Of a stretch of DNA of 64,000 bases, positions 11,461 through 23,861 are shown piece by piece. A program made the translations under genes and the position numbers. The notes under the pieces were generated by a model. That model made no database searches. It was not told where the DNA came from and saw only the letters and a list, made by a program, of their open reading frames with translations. The DNA is from Henckelia pumila (Eukaryota > Streptophyta > Magnoliopsida > Lamiales > Gesneriaceae): contig NC_133123.1 in NCBI RefSeq assembly GCF_033568475.1, positions 139,020,062-139,084,061 on the forward strand. The letters run 5' to 3'. Each line of letters starts with the position of its first letter. Position 1 is the first letter of the stretch.

Positions 11461-13356
11461 ATAAGTTAGTTTTTGCAAGTGGGTGAGTTTCTTGTGAAAC
11501 GATATCACAAATCTATATCCGTAAAACATGTTGATTTAATCCTTATTTATACTGAAATTATATTCTTGACATAAAAAGTTTTTTTCCACCAGTTTCCATT
11601 AGTCAAGTTGGATTAGATATCAGTCTTATAAGAACATGTACAATAGTGTGGTGAATTTTCATACCGTGTTTATGTACGATAACTTCATCTCATGCGTTTC
11701 TTTGCAGTGAGATGATCTTGAAATATTAAATGTTTTCGTTAAATAGATTTGTATTTTTTTAGGCAAGATTAAAAAAAAACACACAACTAAGTTAAAAAAA
11801 CAATCACTAATCAAAATCAAAACTAAAACTTGTAAATAATAATAATTAAAAAATGAACATGATTGAAAATTTCTGCTTGTGGACGTAACATCCACATGTA
11901 AAGTCCAACTATATTCAATCAAGTCCTTTATATAATTTTATATATTTTCATAATTTATTATTAATTTCTCACAAATTTTAAATAATTTTTAGAAACATTT
12001 TCAAAATTGATAACAGCTAGATTTTGCCATCTAATTTTTTTTTTTATTTTTTACAAAATATAATGAGTTGGACGATTCACCGTGCAGAGGTTTTCAACGC
12101 AACGCTCACCCGCTTTCTTACACGTTGAAACATCAGTGTCTTTTTTACACGTGCGTCTTTCTTACCTATTATACGTATATTAAAATTGATCATGATAACT
12201 TGTTTTTAAAAAAATGATCATGATACGATTCTATAGGAGATATTGTGTAATTGAAAATGAATAAACAAAGTCGAGGGAGAATAAAAAAAACTCAATTTAT
12301 TTAAAAACAAGTCAATCTCCCAAGTCCCAAATTTATAACTTTGCCTTTTATTTTCATAATTAATTACTGTCCTAAAATCGATTTTTCAATTGGCCAGTTG
12401 ACCCCCATCAACTGCCCATATCATCCACCATCATCAATAGCCAGGATCTTTACAGACTCGGCTGTACTATTTATTATTCATAAATTCAGAAATAAATCTT
12501 GTGTTGTGTTCCCAGTCAATCAATTTCAACGGTAGTTTTTGGCGTATGAACTTGCACTGGATTCCTTAACCACAACGTATATGATCATTCGATTTCCTAC
12601 AAATCCAAGGCCGCGGGAATCTTCTTAGGGCCCATTTCGTAAAGGTTCACTTGCCACTCAACCCGGACCCAAAAGTTTTCATCTTTCTTTTAGAAAAATG
12701 AAGGAATTTGTTTAGCAGTAAAAAAAATGGATCTTTCCGAGTTTGTAATATATTTCGCACTTTTATGTTTTTATTATTTGTTGCCCATTTTCTTGAGTTT
12801 TACTTTATTTGTAAACTTCTACCACCCTGTTGTGATCTGTTCACTACATCTGCTGCATATGTTTGTTCTTGTTATTGATGGTAGGTATGGTGTAAAACCT
12901 TGTCGATTTTCTGACAACTGTTCAGCGCGTGGTATTGACTGTTAGGTGGTGGTCTCGTTGGTTTTAGTTAGTTTTCTTAATGTGTGATAAAGTTTTAAAG
13001 TTTCGAGGCTTTTAAAATTTTCAATCGCTTTTTTTTTGGTAAGCTAAATCGTGAACTTTCTCGTGCTATTTTTCATTTTCAGCTGAAGACTTTGGAAGTT
13101 CGAGGGTAAAATTTTAAATACTGCTATTTGAAATGTTACGGAATCACCGGATTGCAAGATTTTTATTGTCTCTCTGTTCTTTTCGTGATATGTTATCCTG
13201 AAGGAAATTTATTCAGAGCGTGAAGCTGAGTAATTTGTCGAAGAAAGATTTTTTTTTTTGTTTGGGTGTTAGTTATTGGATATCAAAAGTGGTACTAGAG
13301 GGCTTAAAGCAGTTTCTGTTGGAACTGAATTTTTATTTTCGAGTGAATCAGATGAC

Positions 13357-16300
13357 ATGAATGGTAATGGCATTGAGAAAATGCCAACAGCATTAGAGAG
13401 TAAGGCTGAAAACAACCTGAAGATTTCGATGGGTGTGGGCCGAGTTTATGGTTATGATACTCCGGTTCATAGAAATAAGTTCCCAGATAAAGAACTCAAT
13501 CGTGGCGTATTGACAGGGACAGTGACAGAGGATAGTCCAATGGAAGTAATGAGTATATATCCCAATGAAATATCTAGCGTTGATCCAGAATTAGCATATC
13601 AGAGGAAAAGTGCAGTATTTGCATCAGATGATAAGTCTTTACATGAACAATCTGATTTGTGTACAACGCCCAAACAGAACCAGCGGGTGACAAGTTCGTT
13701 GGAGTCACCATCTGTTGTCGGGGTTTCACCGTCAAAAGATTTTAGTATCGGTTCACAACCTCGGGCGAGAAGAGGTTAGCATTCATAATTGTTGGTAACT
13801 TATCCTGTTAGTTTTTCATTCCTGATTTAGTTGTCGAGGCGTAGCATCATGCGAAAAATTTGAACATAAGCTTAGAACTGGTATTAATGTTGTCGTTGAT
13901 GGCCTATTTTGCTGCTTCATCAGTTTTATTTCTGATATATTCCAGTATTTGCATGGTTATCTAATTGTGTCCATCGCGAAGTTAATGTTGAGGTAGAGGG
14001 AAACTTTCTGTTTGAGATTTACATGTGTCTGATTATGCACTTTCCTTATCGTCTCAAGGTTTGGATTACTGCATCACAGCACCAGTGCAGAGAACTCTTT
14101 TTCTTGACAGCCAAGAGGTCGCAATTTCGAAGTCTATGATTGAGAGAAGGGGTACTCCAAGGCCTGATCTGAAATTGGATAGACTATCTGAACATGAGAA
14201 GGTGACGTGAAATTCAGTGGAATTGTATTTCTTTGTTGAATTTGTGGCCTTGTTGTTTGCTATTTTATTTTTCTTGTATCTGTGTTTTCACGTTTAGATG
14301 GTGTCATTTATGCCTACCGTCTTTCCCTGTAATATTTACAATGATATATCTTCTGTTAAACTTGTACACACTCCCTCTTTTGTGTTACATGAGTCTCATA
14401 GAAACTACAAGGGCGCTTACATTTGGTACTCAGTATTTCGTCTAGGAATATATCATTATTCATGGACACATGGATCACCTCACGCTTTCCCTTTAAGTTG
14501 GGATTCCAGTTGCATTGCTCTTTCCATTTTATATGTTCTTTTACTTTATTGTGAGATGCCACCACGTCATATGAAATTTAATATTCTTGCACACAAAAGC
14601 TCTTAGGACTGATTTCTTTGTTGTTGACTTGTGCCTGCTAGCCTGTCTTTTCCTTTCGCGCCATCCATATATTAGATCTCTGTAGTGTTGAAGAATCACT
14701 CATAACTAAAAAGACACTCTCAAAAAGGATATCTTATGCTATGCAATTCAGTAGCTCTGTGATTATCTGCTATAGTGTATTATCTGCCTGGTTTTCAAAG
14801 ATGATAATTGTGTTTTTCTCGAATATATGCGTTCATTCATTATAGTTTGATGTGTCTTTAGCCATTCCTTAGGTCCGTGAAAAGGATCCATACCAACTCT
14901 TCTCCGAGTCATATAGAAGGCTTGACTTATTTGTAACCTGTGGGATGATTTCTGCTACATATTGTGATGTGCAACCTTATTCTTCATCTGATCCTTCTTC
15001 TTGTCTAGATTTAAAGGATATTCTAGATTGATGTCAATTTCTGAGAAAATACCGTTTTTCCCTTTCGCACCCAGAAAAAACTAATAGTGAACTTAGTGAA
15101 GATACAAAGCGATGGGACCGTGGAGGTTGACCTCACTAATGGTGCAAATGAAGCTTCTGAGTTACTAGAGCTCCAGCCAGATGAGGCAATTCCTTCTACT
15201 ACTGATTATATCATGAGTGATTACGACAAACCTATACCAAAATTAAACATCGCCCTGCTTATTGTTGGGACAAGAGGAGATGTTCAGCCTTTTCTAGCTA
15301 TAGCCAGGAGACTTCAGGTAAGCCTTCAAATTTTGTATATGATCAAATCTGTGATGTTTAATTCATGTTTTTACGCTAGTATATAGTTTACTTTTTCGTG
15401 AAGAACTTTCTTAAGATTTTTCCAAACTTCTTAATCGAATTCATATGTAACAACAGGAATATGGCCATCGTGTTAGGTTGGCAACTCATTCCAACTTCAG
15501 TGGATTTGTGAAGTCAGCTGAGGTCGGTTTTTACCCGTTGGGCGGTGATCCTCGTGTTTTGGCTGGATGTAAGAGGTCCTCAACATGCTTGTGTATTCCT
15601 GTGAATATTCTTGGAATTTAATTTTAAGATAACCTTATCGATGATTATTTATTTTTGCGCCGGTAGCGTTTGATACTCGTGTTTTTCGTACTTAGCCCAT
15701 AACTTTAGTTTACTATTAAAACTATGTTTCATATTCCTGAACTTTTTCCCATAACCTTGCAACACTCATAATGAACATTCCAAATTATTTATTTTTTCAT
15801 CAATGAACTACCTGATAATAATTGATTTAGTCTGAACATATCTCGACTAAATTTTTGAATGCAATCACAGATATGGCAAGAAATAAAGGTCTTATTCCAT
15901 CTGGTCCAGGAGAAATTACTATTCAACGGAAACAAATAAAGGCCATCATTGAATCTCTCCTTCCAGCATGCACAGAACCAGATCCAGTGACGGGTGAGCC
16001 ATTCAGGGCTCAGGCAATTATAGCAAACCCACCTGCATATGGTTAGTTTTAAACTAAAAGCATTTGAGAACTTTCTCTATCATTTAGAACTTATTTGATA
16101 AATATACATAAAAAGCCGTGTTTTCTTCTTAGTTCATCTTAAACATATTAGGTTTTTTGGCTACCAGGACATGCACATGTGGCTGAGGCTCTTGGCGTTC
16201 CTCTGCACATCTTCTTCACGATGCCTTGGACGTAAGTTTAAATTATTTTGTCTGATTTCTATTCCTGTCTATCTTTTAAAGTAATTTTATCTTATTTATA

Positions 16301-18929
16301 AGAAAAAGAAAAGGAAAAAAAATACTTACATGTGTATTTTATTTTCAGGCCAACATATACATTTCCTCACCCACTGGCAAGAGTACCACAGAGTGCAGCA
16401 TACTGGGTATGTTTCAACTTCATGAGATGCTCTTCTTTAATTTGGATAAATTAATTGAATTTTATGTTAAATGTAGACCTTGTATTTCTTGATTGATCCA
16501 GCTATCATATATTCTTGTGGATTTACTGATATGGTGGGGCATAAGAAGCTATATTAATGACTTTAGGAAAAATAAGCTGAAGCTCGCCCCTATTGCATAC
16601 TTCAGCACGTACCATGGTTCGATTTCTCATCTTCCAACAGGCTACATGTGGAGTCCCAATGTCGTCCCCAAGCCAAATGGTAAGCATGTTCCTCACTGTT
16701 ATTATTTAATCAGTCATTGATCTTTACATTTTATGATAATTGATATGATTGATGTCTTTGAGATTTTCAAATTATCCAAACATTTGGCCGTTTTCATTTG
16801 GTAAAATATTCCCGTTCAACTTTTCATAGTTTGGTTTCAACTTTCCTGGTATATAGCCTATGTGTTCTAGATATATTTATATTTTAATGGGGATGCATCA
16901 CAATTGATATTTCTTTGACTAAATTGCAGACTGGGGTCCCCTGGTTGATGTTGTTGGCTACTGTTTTCTAAATCTTGAATCAAAATATGAACCAACTGAA
17001 GAATTTCTTCGGTGGATAAAAAAAGGCGATGGACCAATTTATATTGGCTTTGGAAGCATGGTATGATGGTCAAATGAGAACTCTCTTCTCATTTATTCTG
17101 TGTTGGTATCTTGTGATTCTATGAATCCATGTTTCATATTCTGTAATGGGATCCTTTTCTGTATCCATATGTTAACTTTGGTTGTTTGATTAGCCTCTCG
17201 AGGATTCAAAGAAAACGACGGTTATTATCTTGGAGGCATTGAAGAACACGGGGCAGAGAGGAATAATCGATCGAGGGTGGGGCAACCTTGGTACTAGTAA
17301 GTTTCTTTCATCTGTTGTATGACCAATTCCATTTTGCATTTTATCGCTACTCTAGTGATGATGTCATATGTTCACAGAGTCAGTGTGCATATGATAATGG
17401 GTTGAAAATTTATTATGAATTATTGGCTTGTAATCATCCCACCTTGTATTTGAGCCTAATTTGGAGAATATTACATCTGCAGAATCATATAATATAACCT
17501 TTACAACATAACATACAAGTGCCTCGAGCACAGTTGTTCTCAATAACATTATTTACACTTTCTTTCTATCGCAGATGAAAATATACCAGAAGATGTTTTC
17601 CTTCTTGTGGACTGCCCTCATGACTGGTTGTTTCCTCAGTGTTCAGCTGTGGTTAGTCCAGATTCAAAGCTTCAATAGGTTTATATCTTCTTCTTTTTTT
17701 GTAAGGGGAGCGTGAAATAGTCGCATTAACATCAATAGATTATTGCGGTCGAATTTAGAAAAACGTTTAAACATAGATTTTTCATAGGAAGAACTCTGTT
17801 TATTATATCCTGTTGCACTCATGAAGAATAACATTGCATTTTCGAGGTTCATCATGGTGGAGCTGGAACCACAGCCACTGGACTACAAGCAGGGGTATGC
17901 CAGAGATTAAAATATCCAAATAAGTTTTGTTTAATTAAATAGTATAGCCCTTTTGAAAGCCATATTTGGAATTAATCATGCCCTCAAGTAACCCACATTT
18001 CTAGATTCCACTACCATGAATACATATATGCATCTGACTTATCGAAAGGAATGTTTGAAATTTACTGAATCATTATATAACATAAACATGGAGTTTGTTG
18101 ATGCAGTGTCCTACAACCATAGTTCCGTTCTTTGGAGATCAGTTTTTCTGGGGAGAAAGAGTCTGTCAGAAAGGATTGGGTCCTGCACCAATTCCTATTT
18201 CACAGCTTAGCGTTGAATCCCTTTCAGAAGCTATAAGATTCATGCTCCAACCAGAGGTACATATCAACTTAATCAACACCTACAACATTATGGCCTAAGT
18301 GCAGCATAAAAGATTGAATCTCATTGTGCACGTGAGTTTCTCAGCCAATGCTTGTAAGTTGTGCGAAGATTCTATATTCGATATAAGATAAGAGTATTAG
18401 AATTTACTTCCTCTGGTCATTTTCCTCTGTGGGTAACTATGTGGCGTGGTGATCAAAATGTGACATTTAAGTTGATTCACGGTTGAATAACCTACTCATG
18501 ATTACCATCCTTAACTTTTGGAGCGTAGCAGCAAGCGCACAGTACCATATATCACAGTGTAGAAGAACAGTCTAAACTGCAACCATTGTTCTTTCCAATA
18601 CACATCGGATTAAAATACACCTGTTTTATTTCCATTGGTCAAGAGCTTGTAGGAGGTGAGGGTTGCTTTAAACATATTGTCAAAGCAATATTTCTCTTTT
18701 AATTCTCGAAAATAAACTCCAGGTGAAATCCCGAGTGATGGAATTAGCAGTACATATCCAGAACGAAGATGGTGTGGGAGCTGCAGTTGATGCATTTCAT
18801 CGCCATTTACCGCCTGAGCTTCCATTGCCAACACCACCTCCTTCGGAGATAGATGAAACTCCAAATCCGCTGCAATGGATTTTCATTCAGATTGGAAGAC
18901 TGTGTTGCCTACCGTGTGGTGGTTCTTGA
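13357..18929 (+). CDS. UGT80B1: Sterol 3-beta-glucosyltransferase, UGT80B1 type
   Basis: Transfers glucose from UDP-glucose to the 3-beta-hydroxyl of membrane sterols. The model gives 700 residues in 14 coding exons: 13357-13774, 14059-14201, 15075-15317, 15457-15568, 15871-16041, 16168-16231, 16349-16406, 16502-16679, 16930-17060, 17194-17296, 17575-17651, 17847-17894, 18107-18256 and 18723-18929. All junctions are GT-AG and in phase. The N-terminal GT28 domain starts near GTRGDVQP (252-259). The C-terminal UDP-sugar site contains HHGGAGTT (from 568) and PTTIVPFFGDQFFWG. PRPDLKLDRLSEHEK and the C-terminal CCLPCGG match UGT80B1 rather than UGT80A2. The first about 150 residues are poorly conserved. 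The open frame continues 27 codons upstream without an ATG, so I start at ATG 13357; an upstream exon is possible. Arabidopsis UGT80B1 is near 615 residues. Confidence 0.93.
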
Positions 18930-19783
18930 ATTTCTTGCAGTATTTGTGTACTCCAATTACACTGTAAATAGTCATCTCTTAATAGCTATTCATTTCATTT
19001 TTCTTGTTCGTTATGTATTCCCATGTACTTTTTTAATCAAATTTCACGATTTTTGTAACAGACATTCATTGAGCCCTCAAGAGTTGTAGTTGTAATAGAT
19101 TTCGATAAGAAAGCCAATACACTGACCGTAGAATGGTTCGATTTCTTGTATGCATAAACTAAGAATTCTGTGTGTATATTTAGTTCAACTTTCTTACTGC
19201 ACGTAAAATAAGAGGCGACTCGTGTAATATTATTAGATAAGATATTAGATAAGACAGTCAAGTTCGAGGGTGATTCGGGTCGTTGCTACCCCACCCGAGC
19301 ACTTTCGAGGGTGATCCGGGTCGTTGCTACCCTACCCGGGCAGTGCCCGAGTGGGATAGCATAAATTGCTCCAAGTTCGAGATCAAATTTTAACAAAACA
19401 TCTTCTCATCTGAAAAAACATTACTTTATCTCAAATTAATAATTTTCCAAACCAGATTACATATGTCCCATGATGTTGCAAGCTGCAAACATTACGTCAT
19501 GAGAAAACTTTAATATTACTTAAATCGAAGTAATTTCAATTTCGGTAAGCAAAATAAATTAATAAAATTTAAATTTTCCTTGTGCTATTTTTATTTTATT
19601 TTATTTTATTTTTATATAGAATCGTTGTGTTAATGATATAGATGTATTTTATCAAGAATTTCACAAGTTTATTTCAAGTTCTCTTAGCCACTAATATTAC
19701 AGAGCATCAAATTATCTCCAAAATAATCAATTATCAATCCATTCCTCTGTGTTTGCCCATTTCCCTCTACAAAACAACGTAAA
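18930..19783. other. UGT80B1 3' flank and thioredoxin y promoter region
   Basis: Holds the 3' UTR of the sterol glucosyltransferase, a 41-bp two-copy tandem repeat (listed separately) and AT-rich DNA directly upstream of the thioredoxin gene. No other gene was seen. Confidence 0.6.
19263..19344. repeat. 41-bp tandem repeat, two copies
   Basis: Two units starting TTCGAGGGTGATTCGGGTCG and TTCGAGGGTGATCCGGGTCG. Each contains CGGGT...ACCCG inverted blocks, so each can form a small hairpin. It is GC-rich against an AT-rich background. Confidence 0.85.
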
Positions 19784-21386
19784 ATGGCCATTTCTGTGGC
19801 GCCGGCAGTCCCCAGAACCGTCGTTAAAACATCGTCGTCTTCAGTGTCGTCGAATTCGAAGCTTCCGCACTTGTCCTCTCTTCAGTTCCCGGCGGAGCTT
19901 CGCATCTTTCAACTCCGGAGCCAGTCCCTCGAATATAAGCCACGCCTCCGAACTCTTACGCTGGTAAATGTGATTTGTTTTTATTCTGGGCTTGGGGAAA
20001 AGTTCTTTTTTTTTCCTTCTGTACGACGATGGAGTGGTAATTGTACATGGTGACATTGGACTTGTTCTGTGTATGGTTTTCAGTTTAGTTCTTTTCTTGT
20101 GTGGTTAGTGTAGTTACTTTCTTTATCCACAATTGATATGGTGTTTCATTGCGTGGAGGTATATTCCATTATTATCTCCTTTGATATTAGTGAAAGAAGA
20201 AACTTCAAAATGTAAAAGATGGAACTTTCTCCTTATTTTAAGAATTAATAAGGATTATCTTGGGTAAAATTCTGCTTGAAGTTGTAGATATGGTTAAATA
20301 TGCTTTAGAATTAGTTACATTACTCGTGAAACTGAATTGTATGGAACTGCAACTCGGGCTACGTGGTCATAAAGAAACAATGAATAAAAACACCCCATCT
20401 TGTGGTTTCCTGTTCAACAACAGGAAAGCTTTTATAATAAGGTGATAATTTTCTACCTTGTAATCATTTTAATGACAGATTTTTCAAAATAAAAAACAAT
20501 TATAATAGCAGAACTAACCAAGAGATAAAAGCTCTTGACAAATAGTTTATACCTGACAGTATCAAGACTTTTAGATTTTGTCATATGTTGGAGCTAATAG
20601 CATGGATGATATTGCATCAGGTTGCATCAAAGAAGCAGACATTTTCTTCTTTTGACGAGTTGCTGGAAAAATCTGATAAACCAGTATTGGTAGACTTTTA
20701 TGCTACTTGGTATGTCTCTTTGTTAACTTCAACTTCAGATGTTCTATGTGATGAGTATTGTCCTGATTCTGTGTTTGAAATTTTCAGGTGTGGTCCTTGC
20801 CAGTTGATGGTTCCTGTTCTAGAACAAGTCAGCTCTAAAATGGAGGGTAAGATCCTAGTGGTGAAAATTGACACAGAGAAATATTCCAGCCTTGCCAACC
20901 AGTACAGCATAGAGGCGCTGCCAACTTTCGTTTTGTTTGTGAATGGAAAACCTGTTGATAGCTTTGTAAGTATCACTTTAATTACCTTGGAATTCTTCAA
21001 ATATTTGCTTGATTGCTTGTGAGATTCAGCCCTATCTTATTATATTTGCGACTAAACCAGAGAAGACTGGTGCAAGATTGAGGGAAATGGCAAGAAAAAC
21101 TTCTTTTATCCCATAGCTTTCAGATTGAGTTGGATCCCAGTGTCACAAGTAGAACTATCTGTGTTGACATGTATATGTGGATTAACACCTATATTCTTCA
21201 TTCACAAAGGCTCGTCGTTATTTAATATGGTGTCAACTATCAACTTTTGACTTTTGAGGACTGTTTGTAGTTAAATGTATTAATATCTTATGACTATGAT
21301 ATATATAAAACAATTTTCAGGAGGGTGCGATGACTGCCGACAAGCTCATTGAACGCATTGAAACTTCACTACATGTTAAGCAGTAG
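19784..21386 (+). CDS. TRXY: Thioredoxin y, chloroplastic
   Basis: Small plastid thiol-disulfide reductase. The model gives 170 residues in four exons: 19784-19963, 20621-20709, 20788-20965 and 21321-21386. Residues 1-60 are rich in Ser, Arg and Pro and poor in acids, as expected of a chloroplast transit peptide. The mature domain begins about KKQTFSSFDELLEKSDKPVL. The active site WCGPC is at 90-94 and is split by intron 2. Downstream KIDTEKYSSLANQYSIEALP and the cis-Pro motif ALPTFVLF match the y-type subgroup (TRX y1/y2), which reduces 2-Cys and Q-type peroxiredoxins and methionine sulfoxide reductases. The end is ERIETSLHVKQ. All exon phases agree. The y1/y2 choice cannot be made from this sequence alone. 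Confidence 0.95.
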
Positions 21387-22242
21387 CGGAAGAGGTGAGA
21401 TCAATTGTCTCCCTTCCCCCCACATGCACAAAAGAAAGGAATTACTACTCGTGATTATATACAACTCTTCGGGCAGGATTGAAGTGATTTAAAATATTGA
21501 GAGTTCAACGTGGATGGTGCAGGTCGCCTTAGTTTGTGGATAATGCTTGCTGCCTTGCTTTGAATGTGGTACGGCTTGATTCTTGTCTTTGGAGTATTAG
21601 TCATTGCATACATTGGTTCAAACCCTTGACTGCTTTAGTATGAACTTAATGTGTTTTGAACTTCTAATGTACTCTAAGACAAAATGAATTCAATAGTTAT
21701 TTTACTTGTTCAGATTTAACAACCTTGATTGCTATGGAATATGGATACTGCAATTGGAGTAACATGTCAGGCTGACTTGAAACAAATGGTCTGTTTTTTC
21801 AAGTTCTTATTGACTATTGTTGACATTATATTCTTGTTGGTGATTTTGTTATAACATAAATATGTTGCGTATATCATTTAAACTTATGTTCACAATGCGA
21901 GGGGTTTTTATTTTTATTTTTCCCATTAGCCACAGTGGAGACTCGGTCAAGCTTCGGTGGAGATGACTTACACAGTCTCTAATATAACTAACTATTATGT
22001 ATCTTGATATAGTCTTGAATGTTGGAATCTATTAACATGATTGTAACTCAAAATGACAAATTGTTTCTCATATAAAATCCTTTTAGGCTTTTCGAAAAAA
22101 ACCGCAAGATAAAAACCAACATGAGTCAGATAATATAAATTATATAATGTATGGTTATTATTAGTCATAATATATTTACTTCTTATCTCTTTTATTTCTT
22201 TAGGCATTATATGCTAATGCTATACAGTTAGACGATGTTAAA
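21387..22242. other. Spacer between the convergent thioredoxin y and phospholipase A1 genes
   Basis: The two genes end facing each other here, so it contains both 3' UTRs. It is AT-rich and no other feature was recognised. Confidence 0.6.
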
Positions 22243-23861
22243 TCAAAAACAATCATCCTGATGATCCATCAATGCCCAAGATCCATCTTCCTGCTGCACC
22301 ATACCGTTATTCTTCTCACACCACCACGAAGCTGGTACGCAATATTCATCCTTCAGCACATCCATATACTTGTTGACAAGCCCAATATCACGATTAACTT
22401 CGAGTTTGAATCCTCCTTTGCTCCCCTGTGTGCCTGCAACTCCATGCAAATAAACTTCCAAGCTATGCCAACCATTTTCGTTACCTGGATTCTTCAAGTA
22501 GTCCGATTCCTTGGTGTTAATGACCAACTCCTCACCAACATCTGCGTAGAATATCAATGGGTATGATGTGACAACATCTAGTGCATTCTTTGTGCGCAGA
22601 ACATGAAGATTCTGTAGGTTTGCATAGAGTCTACTAAAATCGTCGTTCCCTACGCGAGGACTGGCAAATACGAAGGCTGTGACAGGACAGGCCTTGTTAG
22701 GCATGTCCCGAGGCCTATTGTATCCATTAGCAACTATGTCTACCGCATTTAGTGTCGCAACTGCTGCTCCTAAGCTATGTCCTGTTATAGTTATGCTGAT
22801 TTCTTCATTCTTGTACTCGTCCACCAATCGCCTTACTTCAGTGAGAACCTAAAGGCATTGCAATTGTTCAAATTAGTCAATTCTGTCTGCATGAACAAAC
22901 ACCAAGCTGACCAAAGATAACTCATCCCCTTCCACGTAAATTATAAATTTTGGTCACCACTTTATCCATTTACTTACCTGGTTTCTTGCGCTGGTCAAGT
23001 TAAATGGTGATCTTGGATCCTCAGAATTGTATATAGAATACCAGCCTAGATGCACCTTGACCTCTGCATTATTCACAAAGATATTTGGAGCAGGAACTAA
23101 AACAAACTCCAAATCGTTCGCCCATTCAAGAGCCTGAATCGTCCCTCTCCAAGCTATCAAAATATCCCTTCTCCCCAAAGCAATTTTCCCTTCATCTGTA
23201 GCCACAGCAACATACCCCATCCAATTCGATTCCTTGCTCCACGCCTCCCTCGACCATGATTTCACAATAAAGGCCTCAGGAACTTCAATAGAAGAAGTCG
23301 CATAAAAATATTTGGTAACCTGATACTTAAACTCCCTGCCTTTATCTATTCCTACTTTAGAAAAGAGATCATATTTAGCATATCTACTGCTTCCTGCGTA
23401 TTTTGATGCCTTTTCGTGGTTGAAAGTGTCGTATGTTGCTTGGGCCATTTCACCGTAGTTGATAATGTATCGACGAAGGTCCCTGTCTAGAGGATCTAAC
23501 AGACCATTCCAGTGGTTTTTGCCACTTAGAAGACTCCATCTTTTGGCAATGCTGCTTTTTGCTTCTGTGCTGCTGTATTCTCTCCTCTTCCTCCTCTTGC
23601 AGAAATCGATCACCTTGTCTTCACCAAATTAGACCAAAGATGTCAAGTTTTCTTTTCTTTTTTTCTTGAAATTTTTTTTTTACATTGCTTGTTTCATGGT
23701 TTCTTTGGCGAGGTTTAAACATAATTTAGTTACCTGTGCAAATGACTTTATCAAGAAAAGATTAAAGGTGCATGAATTTATAAAACTTCCCGAGTAAGAT
23801 TTCAGCACACTTTGCATATATCTAGTAATTTTAGCTTGAAATGCTTACCTTTGAGACTCAT
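22243..23861 (-). CDS. Phospholipase A1 of class II (cytosolic class-3 lipase family)
   Basis: Hydrolyses the sn-1 acyl chain of glycerolipids. The model gives 419 residues in three exons: 23861-23849, 23618-22978 and 22848-22243. The long frame has no in-frame ATG near its start. A 13-base first exon (ATGAGTCTCAAAG, followed by a consensus GTAAGC donor) joins in phase to an AG at 23620-23619 and gives [20 protein letters not shown]; this join is an inference. Conserved parts are [55 protein letters not shown] and the nucleophile elbow GHSLG (Ser243). After those come FASPRVGN, an Asp in DVVTSYP, and a C-terminal His in [15 protein letters not shown]. No transit peptide is seen, which fits PLA1-II gamma-like enzymes (419 residues in Arabidopsis). 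The isoform is not fixed. Confidence 0.9.

Larger units (their letters stand above)
9108..13356. other. Shared upstream spacer of the divergent MED26c and UGT80B1 genes
   Basis: This 4.2-kb AT-rich region lies between two divergently read genes, so both promoters are here. It contains a cluster of short GTGAGAC-type repeats (10.64-11.60 kb, listed separately) and TA/poly-A tracts near 9485-9510. Any 5' UTR exons of UGT80B1 should lie in 12.6-13.3 kb, but I could not fix them. Confidence 0.6.

Noticed and set aside
12727-12945. 72-residue hydrophobic frame starting MDLSEF
   Set aside because: It is low in complexity, has no family match, and lies in the probable 5' UTR/intron zone of UGT80B1. 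It is more likely chance.
14233-14606. Overlapping plus-strand frames of 70 and 102 residues
   Set aside because: They lie inside a UGT80B1 intron, are T-rich, and have no recognisable domain.
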